Source: Lepidurus packardi (Eukaryota > Arthropoda > Branchiopoda > Notostraca > Triopsidae). Taken from it: a DNA stretch of 64,000 nt. The position numbers and the translations under genes are program-made. Under the pieces are notes generated by a model. It was not told the DNA's origin, ran no database searches, and was given only the letters and a program-made list of their open reading frames with translations. Shown piece after piece: positions 48,133-61,128 of the stretch. Where the stretch lies: the NCBI GenBank assembly GCA_023053545.1, contig JAKZAN010000001.1:5910565-5974564 (forward strand), read 5' to 3'. Each line of letters opens with the position of its first letter. The stretch's first letter is position 1.

Positions 48133-48602
48133 CCCAAGTGAAGATGAAAACTTTAACAACTTAATCATAATTAATAATAAATTTGAATACAAACTACAAC
48201 TCGTTTGAATTTGAACACAACTACAACTTTAAAAACTCGTTTTCAGGATTGCTCACGTTTAATAATAATTCATTTGAATACAAACTATAACAACTCGTTT
48301 TGTGTTACAAACTACTACAACTCGTACAACTACCTCTACAATTTGATTACAAACTACAATTCGTTTAAACACTCGTTAAGCGAAACTGATTTTCCCATTT
48401 AAATCAGTGTAAAACACGATAATGCGTTCCCTGCGAAATATTTTTTTTAAATGTTTATTCAAATAAAATACATGTATACATCGGGCGGGGCTAGCGTGGG
48501 GAGTGGAGGAAGGCTTTAAGGTGGGTTTCCCACTATGTCAGTATTCAATGATCATACTGTGGTGAATTTTCGTGTGGGGAATTGTCACTAGAGAAAAGTT
48601 GT
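48133..48602 (+). repeat. Right copy of the internal direct repeat
   Basis: Same orientation and order as the left copy: CCCAAGTGAAGATGAAAACT, TACAAACTACAA micro-repeats, ACTCGTTAAGCGAAAC, GGGCTAGCGTGGGGAGTGG, then the TIR-like ATGATCATACTGTGGTG. A partial tandem duplication of the TIR segment follows at about 48605-48720. Confidence 0.75.
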
Positions 48603-49014
48603 GGTGAGTTTACAGGATTAGTACAAACAGGATTTGGCTGTGGAGCCATCTGTGGTGAATTTTCCTGTGGGGAATTGTCACTAGAGAAAAGTTGTGGTGA
48701 GTTTACAGGATTAGGTAAACACAGGTTTTGGCTGTGGTGAATCTTCTCTTACCCGTCTGTAGTAATACCTAGCGGACGACTGAATACATCCTGTGAAAGA
48801 TGTGGGGTGGGTCCTACGTTCCTTAAAGTGTACTTTGGATTTTGGTCCATACTTTGGTATAACAAAAATCCATTATCTGTAATATAATTAATGCTTAGCT
48901 GTAACCCCTGATTCCCTTTGAGACTTGAGACCTTGACTACGTGACTAATACGCAGAGGTTGACTTACGAAGAGGTTGAAGCACCTTGACCAAACAACTTC
49001 TGACCTTGTATATA

Positions 49015-50292
49015 TTGGGTCACTCGAAAAGTCCGTGCAGTAATTCGAACACTTTCCCATTCAAACAGCCCGGGTATTTTTTTCCGTCTGCATTCGAACT
49101 TTTTTGTTCGAAAACTAGGAAGAGGTTTATGTTAGCTATATGTGTACCAAATTTTAGTGATCCTGACTTGAATTCGAAGTTTTTATTAACCACTGAAAGA
49201 TGGACGATTCCGATGAACATTTTCGCCACATAATGCGGTATCATTTCCACGAAGGACTCAACGTTTCGGAAACACTTGAAAAAATTTGTGGAGTTTACGG
49301 CCCTGGTGCTTTAAAAGAACGCGTGGTTTGGAAATGGTTTGCGCGTTTCCGAAATGGAAATTTTTGCGTTCAAGATGGCGCCCGAACGGGTCGTCCTAAA
49401 GTGGTCGATACGGACCAAATAACATTTTTGGTGGATGTAAACCCACATTTTACAATAAAAGAGATACAGGAGATTGTCGGGGTATCCAATGGTAGCGTTT
49501 CTAAACACCTGAAATCCGCTGGCTACATTAATAGAGCGGACGTCTGGCTCCCGCACGACCTGAGCGACAGGAACCTGGTAGAGCGCGTGGACGCCTGCGA
49601 TTTATTGCTACATAAAAATACGGAGCATCCTTTTTTGAGAAATCTAATCACGGGAGACGAAAAGTGGATTATCTACAATAATGTTACAAGAAAAAGATCT
49701 TGGGGAACAAGGGACAGTCGTCCACAAACTGTCCCTGAAGCCGGGCTCCACCCGACGAAGGTGATGCTGTGTATCTGGTGGGATTACAAAGGCGTAGTTT
49801 ACTACGAGCTACTACCATATGGTCAGACTATTAACTCGGACAAATACTGCGAGCAACTTAACAATTTGAAGGATGCCATTGCTCAAAAGCGTCCGGAATT
49901 GGTCAACAGAAGAGGCGTAACCTTCCACCGCGACAACGCGCGGCCACACACATCTTTGCGGACCCGGCAAAAACTTTTAGAATTTTCCTGGGACGTTCTA
50001 CCGCACCCTCCTTACAGCCCTGACCTTGCACCTTCAGACTACCATCTTTTCCGCTCTCTTCAAAATTCCCTTAACGGAAAAAATTTCGAAAATCTGGAGG
50101 CCATCAAAATGCACCTCAATCAGTTTCTCGCAAAGATGTTTTGGGAGAAGGGGATCTTCGATCTACCAAATCGTTGGTCTAAAGTGATCGAACAAAATGG
50201 TTCATACATAGTTTAATAAAATTCGCTATGTGCAGAGAAATTCGCTTTCAAATTTTGGGTAATTTACTGCACGGACTTTTCGAGTGACCCAA
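49015..50292 (+). mobile_element. Mariner transposon with matching inverted termini
   Basis: 1278 bp bounded by inverted repeats beginning TTGGGTCACTCGAAAAGTCC, identical at both ends for at least 29 nt, each flanked by TA, the mariner target duplication. It encloses one uninterrupted transposase frame. The termini agree so well that insertion should be recent. Confidence 0.97.
49200..50216 (+). CDS. Mariner transposase (DD34D), apparently intact
   Basis: 338 residues from an ATG to TAA, with no stop or frameshift. An N-terminal helix-turn-helix region is followed by the linker WLPHDLS, equivalent to the mariner WVPHEL signature. The catalytic triad is present: Asp in ITGDEKW, Asp in HRDNARPH, and the third Asp in LAPSDYHLF exactly 34 residues later. 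It cuts and pastes the element between TA sites in the nucleus. Mariner transposases are usually about 345 residues, so this copy looks full length. Activity cannot be judged by eye. Confidence 0.95.
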   Translation: MDDSDEHFRHIMRYHFHEGLNVSETLEKICGVYGPGALKERVVWKWFARFRNGNFCVQDGARTGRPKVVDTDQITFLVDVNPHFTIKEIQEIVGVSNGSVSKHLKSAGYINRADVWLPHDLSDRNLVERVDACDLLLHKNTEHPFLRNLITGDEKWIIYNNVTRKRSWGTRDSRPQTVPEAGLHPTKVMLCIWWDYKGVVYYELLPYGQTINSDKYCEQLNNLKDAIAQKRPELVNRRGVTFHRDNARPHTSLRTRQKLLEFSWDVLPHPPYSPDLAPSDYHLFRSLQNSLNGKNFENLEAIKMHLNQFLAKMFWEKGIFDLPNRWSKVIEQNGSYIV

Positions 50293-50496
50293 TACATGTA
50301 GCCTGTTCTTGAATACAGTCAGTCTTGACCTGAACATCGCGAATGCTACATATCTAATTTGAGAAAATTGTATGGCTAACACCTGAAGGGCGACAGAACT
50401 GACGCTATAAAACAGTTTACCGCACTTGATATGGCGTTTACTCACATTCTCTAATGTGAATGTGTCCATTAGTCAATAATGGATATAATGGGCTCC

Positions 50497-50537
50497 GTAG
50501 TCACATTGCAATACTACGTAGTCACATTGCAATACTA
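50497..50537 (+). repeat. Two-copy 21-bp tandem repeat
   Basis: GTAGTCACATTGCAATACTA occurs twice with a 21-nt period. Confidence 0.85.
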
Positions 50538-50817
50538 TATAATGCGCACCAGCACGCGAAACCGCATCCTCACCTTCAGAAACATTCAACGCTATTGGCG
50601 TTTATGGTTGAAGCAATTGCCATTCTGCAGGCGATTTAGTAAATCAAACAAATGAACCCGGAAGCGTAAGTAATTTTCTCGGATTTCAAATTCCCCTATT
50701 ATCTGTAAAAAAGCACAACACGTTCAGAAATCAGCGAAACAATTAGAACCACGTTAAGCGTGGTGAACGCGATACGGGGTTCACAGTAGCTTTCCAGTGT
50801 GTATTATTTCTAAGCCA

Positions 50818-50934
50818 CGTTCGTTTTGAACCTTCGACTTAAACTTCAAACTTCCTTGACTTACGCTTATAGGCGTTCGTTTTAGCCTAAACTTTGAAAG
50901 TCGACTTGGAAAGTCTCGAGTTCAAAACGAACGG
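50818..50934. repeat. Imperfect hairpin (inverted repeat)
   Basis: ACGTTCGTTTTGAAC at the left pairs with GTTCAAAACGAACGGT at the right. A third, direct copy GCGTTCGTTTTAGCC sits inside at 50873-50887. It may be a small foldback element. Confidence 0.7.
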
Positions 50935-51759
50935 TTATACAATCCAGAACAAAATAATCTAGTGACTTTAAATTAACCAAATCAGTTCATATCAATCAGT
51001 TCAAATGAGTTCAGTTTGTCGAAAAACTCGACATCCAACAAATTTGTGACTACAGGGAATTTGTTCACAATAATTTCTTAGTCACTCCGACAGAAATATC
51101 ATGTTTTTTTTCTTGTTGTGTATTAGACGATGAAACAAAGTCAGACACGATTAGGAGGTGCTAAAAATTGTCTATAACCTCAACAGCAAGATACATTTCA
51201 TTTTTAGCAAATATCAGCAATTGTTTTTAACTAAAGATTATGAACTAGGTTTTCAAACTCCGTTCAAAAACAAGTTAATACCTTCCGCGTGTTTAGTTAG
51301 AGTTTAGTTTAAACGGTTTTACAATGCGTATCACGGGCAACGCGACACAAGTATTACGGTGGGCCCCACACAAAGACTACGGACCCCGACAATAGGACTG
51401 TAAAGTAATCAAGGTTTAACGTAAGACTGCTGTATTTACGATGCATAGTCCTTATTTAGATAGTCGAAGTACAAGGTCATGTCAGTTAATCACTTCCAGT
51501 ATGCGTCAGTCCAAGTGAAGACGGGTGAGGTTGATTAGTCAGATCCTGGTCAAGTGTCAAGAATGACAACCTTCACATTACACTTATGCCATACCACGCA
51601 AGCTTATCATGCAATACTTTTAAGGTTACCACTCTTACAGGACTACGGGCCCCGACTAAAGGACTACCGTGTCATAACCGTATTTTCTGTTTTTTAGATC
51701 AATTTACCGATGTAGGCTTGGGCCTGTTGTCGGATCCATAACCTTTCAAGCATTAAGAG

Positions 51760-51803
51760 TTAGGTTAGATTAGGTTAAGTTAGGTTAGGCTAGGCTAGGC
51801 TAA
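51760..51803 (+). repeat. Degenerate interstitial TTAGG repeat
   Basis: TTAGGTTAGATTAGGTTAAG followed by further TTAGG/CTAGG units. TTAGG is the ancestral arthropod telomere unit. Confidence 0.75.
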
Positions 51804-52125
51804 GATATGGAACCGTAATCTTTTTGTCGGGGTCCGTTGTCATATTTTCGGGGTCGTAGTCCCCGTGTCGGGTACATCGCAGTCCTTCTGTCGAGTAGTT
51901 TTTTGTCTACGTCCCCTATCATGCCGGCGTTCCGTAGTGCAACGGGTGGCGGGTAGATAGCCAGTGGGCCGAGTTGGTAAAGTGTCGAAGTGGCATGGGA
52001 CGTAGTCACAATGGGAGGAATTGACTATCCCAGTTGCATCACGTATTTCGGCGTAAACACGTGTTTAAGACTTAAAAAAATTAAGCCAAACTAACAGTGT
52101 ACGCGACGTGTTTTTTTCCAACGAA

Positions 52126-55100
52126 ATGTTGAATTGCTTATCACACAGATTAAGAAGGTTAACGAAGCTAACTCCTCTCCTTATTCCCGAAAAAGTGTTA
52201 CAAGAAAGAACTTTACAAACATGCCGGTTTTACATTCCTTGCATATTAAAAACCGGTATTCTAGACCAACGCATCCCAATTTACCAGATCAGTTACCATC
52301 GAACGTCATCCACTAAGGCTTCAGAAAATTTAGTTGGTAATGATTTTCATTTTTATTTTTGCTTTTTAATGCCTTCCATACCTTTTCCCCCTACTTTTCA
52401 GAAGTCTCCAAACATCGCGAGCTTACAGCTAAGCAGCGTGTCTTCCAAATATGCGCCATCGTCGCTTCCCAGCTCAAATCCTCCAACATCAAGCCTTTAT
52501 TCCACACAGGGCGAACTGTGGGTTCCAAAAATGCGTCTTGGACCTCAACTTTAGAGTTAGAATGGCCCAAATACCTGAAGTAAGGTTAAATTATTTTAAA
52601 TAATAACCTTTAACTCCTTTTCTTTAACAATAAAGGTTTGAGGGCAATGGGCGTACTAAAGCTGTTGCAGAAGAACTAGCATCTAAACAAGCTGTCCAAA
52701 AACTGCAAGACTTAAACGCTTTAGCGGAGGACTTTCAACCTGTTTTGTCAACCAAAGAGCCTGTCTTAGAAATTGGGCCTGTTAATGGCACCCATTTAGT
52801 AACCTTAGCTGGTATATTTGTTCAAAAGGGCTGTTCTTTAAACCTTAAAAAATAAACTTTCTAGATTTGAAAGAATTAGAAGCAGAGTTTCCTATTCCAA
52901 AATCAACCATAGTTAACGCCTTCAGACGAGTTTGCAATCACGCAGAGAACCCGAATCTAATGCCACAACCCCAGTTTCAGCGACTGGGAAAAGGCAGAAC
53001 ATCTTTATGGAGTTGTTCTTACACTCTAAAGTGGCCGAGCCCCATGACTCATCAAGCTGTAGCTGTCAATCGAGCTCAAGCTGAAAAGTACCGCGTAAAT
53101 TCCATAATTCAATCATGTAATGCGGTTTTCTTAGATGTGTCTGTTTGATGACCATTCATTGGTTGCAGAGCGTTGGGGCTATGGAAAGAAAAGGCGACCC
53201 TATTTTGTTCACCTCGGGAGAAGTTCGAAGCTTTAAGCAAAGCCTCCAAGCTCCTCTACCATTATCTTTACACTTTTCCTTAGTAACCCCGTTGCAAACA
53301 TTACTTGACGACTTCCAAGTACGTTAAATCTTCCCTTGAACAATCCTAAAACAATCCCTTGAACAATCCTCAACACAATTAAATCTTTTTAACACCATAA
53401 GACTGTTTGGTTTATATATATGTTTGGTTTTATTTGTCATTATAGGACATTGAGGCAGGATTGAAACGCTCAAATGTAAGCCAAAAGCTCTCTGCGTTAC
53501 CAGACGAAGAGCCTTTGGAAGCCCGGGAAGCGGAGGTTGAACTGGAAGAGACCCTAGGCCTTACTCCAAGTAAGTACTCCTTTCTAAGCCATTCTTGAGT
53601 TACAAACTAATTTAGCGCGCTTTCATAGTGCCGTATCATGAAGAGCAATTTTTCTTTGACTGGCAGAAGCGACCAACAGATCCGCAACGCAGAAATGAGC
53701 AAATGCTGCGAGGTTTACGTAGTAGAGAGGCTTCTCCTGTCACAGCCTTGCCCATCACAGGCCCAAAGTAAGAAATTGTCTTTCCCATGTTCGTAAAACT
53801 CAATTGGAATGTTACTAGGCAAAATATAATTGATCTAGTCGAACGGAATCATGTGGTCATCCTAACAGGTGACACAGGCTGTGGCAAAAGTACCCAAGTT
53901 CCCCAGTTCATTCTCGATCATTGGACAGAACGCAATGAAGGCGCGGAATGTAATATCGTAGTCACCCAACCTCGTCGTTTAGCAGCTATTGCTCTAGCTC
54001 GTCGAATCGCCGAAGAGCGAGAAGAAAAAGTAGTTAATTCTGTTCATAATTGTTTCTTTTTTTACACATTTTGACGTTTGTAGAGTGTACCCTCAATATG
54101 CTAAATACTAACCCGGGAATTGACAGTATGTGTGGCATTCAAAGTGCAGAGCTTTCGTGCGTGACTCTAGTGTACGATGCATTTTGCAGACGGTTAGGTG
54201 GCTTGGTGTGTGATTGACTTATTGTGAAATGAAAAAGAAAGTGTTATTTTAGTTCTTGTCGCACCCCATGAGTGGTTCGCATCCAATGAACCGCGATTGA
54301 GGTACCAAACGTGCACGAAACCCGCTATAATGTGCAAATTCCTGGGTTAAATGTTTAGCATGTGGGGGGTAAACGCCACAAACGTCATTTTTGTACTTTT
54401 CGTCTTTTTTATTTTCCGTTTTTTTTTTTATTATTTTATTCCGATTACTATTCTTTCTGTAAAAAATAATCTTAATCTCCTTCTGTTTTATTGTGTCATG
54501 CAGCTAGGAGTGAGTATCGGCTACCAAATCCGCCTCGAATCGGTACTTCCCAAAAACCCTGGTTCGATCCTTTTCTGTTCTACTGGGATCTTGCTACGAA
54601 AGTTACAAGCCGGCTCGGACTTGCAGTCATTAACCCATATAATCGTCGATGAAGTCCATGAGCGTGATGTCGTGACTGATTTCTTGCTCATCGTACTCAA
54701 AGACGTGCTGAAAGGCAATCCGCACTTGCGCATAATCCTCATGAGTGCTTCTTTAAACGGCGCTCAACTCGCTAAATACTTCAGTGATGCTCCGTTGATC
54801 CATGTACCCGGTTTTATCCATCCGGTGAAGGAATACTATCTTCCGGAGGTCTTGTTCATGCTCCAGTCCACTCCTGGTCTGAGAGTAGCGCCCTTCGAGG
54901 TCGATACATATACTAAACCGATGGTTTCCAAAGAGACCGTCGTGAATTTGATTCGCTACATCGATACTTGCAAACCTGACGGCTCGATCCTCTGTTTCCT
55001 GCCTGGTTGGCAAGATATCGACTTGATCTACAAGCGTCTGAAGGAGTTTTATCCTACAGAAGCTACGCATTGGATACTGCCCGTTCATTCGCGGTTGTCT

Positions 55101-57144
55101 CTCCAAGAGCAAGAACGAATATTCAACCCAGCACCATCTGGCGTTCGCAAGATTGTCTTAGCCACCAATATCGCCGAAACGAGCTTAACTATCACTGACG
55201 TAGTTTACGTAATAAACCCAGGGATTCACAAAGAAACGCGCTATAACCCGTCACAAAATACGAGCCTAATGGAGAACCAGTGGATATCGGCGGCAAACAC
55301 TCAGCAGCGAAAAGGACGCGCTGGAAGAGTCCAGCCTGGTGAATGTTTCCATCTCTTCCCTAAAAGAATGCTCCAAGACTTACCGGCCTTTGCCAAAGCG
55401 GAAATCTTAAGGATTCCATTAGAACAAGTTGTTATGGATGTGAAAACTTTCAATCCTGACCAAAAAGCGAAAGATTTCCTAAGCCTGGCATTGGATCCAC
55501 CTCCAAGTAACGCCATCATGCGGGCAGTTAGCGAACTACAACATTTGGGCGCTTTAGACCAAGAAGAACATTTGACTCCATTGGGCCAGCGGATGACTTG
55601 CTTTACTACCCATCCGCGTTTAGCTAAAGCTTTAATTTACGCTGCTATCTTTGGGTAAGATATTCTTCAAACAGGATGGTTTTGTGTATGTGTATTTTGT
55701 TAAACATTTATTCTAAGGCCATGGTGAACTGCAGGGAGTTCATCATTTTTGTCAAAAGATGGCACCTATATAATGAGAATTATGCAACTTCAAACAAAAA
55801 TTTAAACACAGATGTAAAAGAAATTTGACGATATGATTGAGAAAATATTTTTTTTAATATCCTGATAAAAGTATCTTGATAGGCTGCGTCAAATGATTTG
55901 GATATATGATTTATTTAATAACATAATTTATTCAAGTTATGAAAATTTTAAAATCTAGATCTCTTAAACCATTTTTCTTCTTAGTTTACATTAAGATTTC
56001 TTGTTTCTATAATAAAGTCTATGTGTTGTAATAGGTGCGTCAAGCCGTTATTAAGTATTACAGCATGGCTGACAAGTGGGAGGGAACCGATGACATCAGG
56101 AATGGGCATGCGAGCTGCAGTACGTGCTGAAAAGCAAAAGTACCATCCTACTAGCGATCATCTTGCAGTATCTGAATTGCTTCAACAATGGCAGAACTGT
56201 CCTTCAGTTCCTTACTGGCAAGAACGTTACGGAAACCCAGCCTCTTTACGATTCATATCCGGTAAGGTTGTTAAAATTGTGGAGATTACGAAAATTGTGA
56301 AAATTGTGGAGATTGTGAAAATTATTACGAACTGTATTAATTATTATGATCATTATTATTAAAGTTGTTTCTTTATTGTAGGAATTCGTCGTTTGTTGGC
56401 AGAACATTTGGAAGAGGCGCAGTTAATTGCGTCCAGTGCACAAGCAGACAATTTAGATGCCAACTGGAATAGCAAAGCGAGTAGTGAAGAACTTTGTGTA
56501 GCTGTATTGTTGGCAGGATTGAGTGATCGGGTTTTACGGTCCAGGAAAGGAAAGCTAGTCAAAGGTGGCATTGATAAGAAGGAAATTCATTTAATTACCA
56601 GGTACAATTATTAAAAGAAAAGGTTTTACTTAGCTTTAACTCTATGGTATTAGCTCGGGAAGTCCAGCGGATATATTTGGAGAAAGCGTTAATGGCGGGG
56701 AAGTCCCGGCCAATGCTTTTTTATGTTATTTCCATGGAATGCAGCTACCAGAGCGACGTTGCTTTGGAGTTCGCGATGCAAGCGTTGTGCATCCATTAGC
56801 TGTTCTTCTCTTTGCAGGCCAGCGATTGCGCTATTGGCGAAGTGAACGAGGTGTTGGATCAACAGGTGTCTTAAGTGTCGATAGCGAACCGCACTTGAAA
56901 ATATCCTGCTCAACAAGGTAATAACGTGCAAAAAAGAGTCTTAAGCGATGTTGATAATTAACAAGCTTGGTTTATTAACAGTGAGGCGGGACTTTTGAGT
57001 GAATGGCGGCGTTGCATCCATGCCGCAACTGATTATTTACTACAGAATCCTCCTGCTGAGACTGCACAGAAACAACAAGTAATTCAGTGGCATAAACGAA
57101 GTATTGAACTTCTCCTGCAAGCTTTCAATTCTGGACAAAATTAG
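52126..57144 (+). CDS. DHX30: DHX30-like DExH RNA helicase with two dsRBD-like regions
   Basis: Thirteen exons: 52126-52336, 52402-52579, 52636-52811, 52865-53087, 53135-53318, 53446-53569, 53629-53767, 53819-54029, 54504-55654, 56035-56261, 56382-56601, 56654-56917 and 56982-57144. They give 1156 residues in phase (human DHX30 about 1194). The start MLNCLSHRLRRLTK is basic and hydrophobic, fitting a mitochondrial presequence. Double-stranded-RNA-binding-like regions lie at about 71-185 and 190-300. Helicase motifs are GDTGCGKST (about 428), DEVH (about 530), MSAS, TNIAETS (about 703) and QRKGRAGR (about 749), then HA2/OB sequence. DHX30 works in mitochondrial ribosome assembly and RNA granules. 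A 47-nt intron inside the second RNA-binding region (53088-53134) was chosen because it restores the fold; other junctions are clear. Confidence 0.9.
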
Positions 57145-57173
57145 TCCTTTTCGTATTTAAATGAGCGTTGGAA

Positions 57174-57179
57174 AATAAA
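57174..57179 (+). terminator. Poly(A) signal AATAAA of the DHX30-like gene
   Basis: AATAAA lies 30 nt after the stop codon, implying a very short 3' UTR before the convergent RSPRY1 gene. Confidence 0.6.
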
Positions 57180-57389
57180 TAACCCAAAATTTTGTAGAAA
57201 AAAGAAAGCGGAATTAGTCTCACGAAGTTTTCAGCTTGATTATCATATTATGCAGATTATTATTATGCAAATTATTACGCAGATTTTATGAATGCAAAGA
57301 TAGTAAGAAACCTACAGAACATGACTGGTTTTGCATGGTGACTAGAATTATGTATTGATGAATGAAGCCACACGTGATTTGATAGAAGG

Positions 57390-59814
<2,425 letters not shown>

Positions 59815-60282
59815 GGCGGACTTTGTAACTTTCCTAAACTTTGTTGGTCTAAATTTTCACTTCTAAATACATTCAGTTAGAAAGTTTGTAAACTAAAACT
59901 ATAAGCCGTCTTTACTTAAAGCTTTGGTCAAGCTTTAGTATGAAATGAAAGCATTTTGTTTGCTCAGCGAAAAAGGGAAGCGAGAGTTGTGGGTTGGATC
60001 AACCGAACGTCGCCCAAAGCTACCCAAGGAACTAGTTGGGGTTTATTACAGCAGACATATATACCTATTTTTCCTTTATTAATCAAACTAGGAAAAGTAC
60101 AAACGGTTACTGAATGGTTTACTTGTTCAGAAAGCGTGAAATCTTCGCATGAATCACTTTTATTATTGTTGTATTATTGTATGACGTCATAGTTTGACTC
60201 AGCTGGTTTTCCTCTTTTTTTTTTATTGGTTTGTTTTTGTGTTTATTGTGGGGCTAAATGCGGGTTTGCCTGATTGGTTTGT
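59815..60282. promoter_or_regulatory. Bidirectional promoter of RSPRY1 and ARL2BP with CRE and AP-1/ARE-like sites
   Basis: 468 bp separate two divergent start codons. TGACGTCA (60182-60189) is a perfect CRE palindrome, and TGACTCAGC (60195-60203) fits an AP-1 or antioxidant-response core six bases further on. Both lie about 80-100 nt before the ARL2BP start. No TATA box is evident. Site calls rest on motif identity only. Confidence 0.5.
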
Positions 60283-61019
60283 ATGGATTTAGAAGAGGAA
60301 ATTTATGCGGGGAAAAATGAAGAATTTCAGCTATTTGACAGCGTCGTTGGACATATTGAAGACCTCGTAGTTGGTAAGGAATACAGATTTCTTTTGTTGG
60401 TTATAACAATGAAATTTTGGCGGAGTTTTCAAATACTAGCTTTTGTAGGAGAATACTGTATTAACGAATTTGATCTATTTTAAATATAGGCATAGAGTAC
60501 AAAACGTTACATGAAAGTTTCATGGAGAAGCATTGGCAGCATTTTGAAAACCAGGAAGAAAATAAGCTAATATATACAGAAATTTTCGAGCGCTACGTAA
60601 GTTCTTTTTTAGTTTTCATTTTCTCTTTTGAAAATAGTTCTTGCTGCAGTGTTCCGATGTTGAAGCTTTTCTAAACGAACAGTTGAAGCGACTTATTCCT
60701 TCTTTTGAGATGGAGTCTTTTCTTGAAGTTGTTAGGTAAAGAAATCATAAAAAATAAAAATAAAATAATTCTGGGATTTGGGGTTCTCAGGTCTCACAAA
60801 TCTTCACTAGATGGAGAAATCTTCGATATCCTAACAAGATTTTCCGACTTCGTAGCTTTCAAGGAAATGATGCTAGATTATAGAGCAGTAAGATTTGGAA
60901 AGCTTTTCTATTAAGCTTCTTTACTCATACTTTTCTTAAAGGTTAAAGAAGGTCGCGTGGCTGAGCTCAGTTTGGGTGTTTATCCCAGTAGATCCGAAGC
61001 AAAGAACAAACAAACGTAA
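60283..61019 (+). CDS. ARL2BP: ARL2-binding protein (BART)
   Basis: Exons 60283-60373, 60490-60596, 60650-60735, 60791-60887 and 60942-61019 give 152 residues (human 163). Signature stretches are FDSVVGHIEDLVVG, ENKLIYTEIFERY, and FDILTRFSDFVAFKEMMLDY followed by RAVKEGR, aligning along the whole BART domain. ARL2BP is an all-helical effector of the small GTPases ARL2 and ARL3, found in cytosol, at cilia and centrosomes and in the mitochondrial intermembrane space. Introns are 53-116 nt. The gene is divergent from RSPRY1 and converges on NDUFS3 with only 109 nt between stop codons. Confidence 0.94.
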
Positions 61020-61128
61020 GCCTACTTCCATTTGGTGTCTATGTGTTGTGTATTAACCAAACGACACTCATTAAACGCTCTGTACAACCTATTCTCACTG
61101 CTGCTCTTTTTATCGGCGCTCCCGTTTT

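Larger units (their letters stand above)
45426..48755. mobile_element. TIR-bounded DNA-transposon-like element carrying a FLYWCH gene
   Basis: The left end begins CGGGTAAGAGAAGATTCACC and the right end is its reverse complement finishing at 48755. The inverted match runs for about 70 nt, through the CTGTAAACTCACCACAAC region, and resumes around ATGATCATTGAATACTGACA. Inside, a repeat unit lies on each side in the same orientation (about 45556-46138 and 48133-48602), and between them is a spliced zinc-finger gene. Long TIRs with a PHD/FLYWCH protein suggest the MULE superfamily, but no DDE transposase domain was found and no clean target-site duplication flanks the ends. It could be a non-autonomous, truncated or host-adapted copy. 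Confidence 0.7.
50293..52125. other. Repeat-rich spacer upstream of the DHX30-like gene
   Basis: No gene is recognised. It contains a 21-bp duplication (50497-50537), a hairpin at 50818-50934, GGACCCCGAC/GTCGGGGTCC motifs in both orientations between 51370 and 51910, and a TTAGG-like tract at 51760-51803. The final part must hold the promoter of the helicase gene. Confidence 0.6.

Noticed and set aside
45426..48755. LTR retrotransposon, because of the paired internal direct repeats
   Set aside because: The outer ends are inverted, not direct, and no gag-pol, primer-binding site or polypurine tract was found.
51800..52009. 69-residue minus-strand frame
   Set aside because: It runs through the GTCGGGG/TTAGG repeat zone and has no domain signal.
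54030..54503. Possible separate exon inside the 474-nt helicase intron
   Set aside because: The flanking exons already join in phase at the conserved helicase core, and the interior frames are short and hydrophobic noise.
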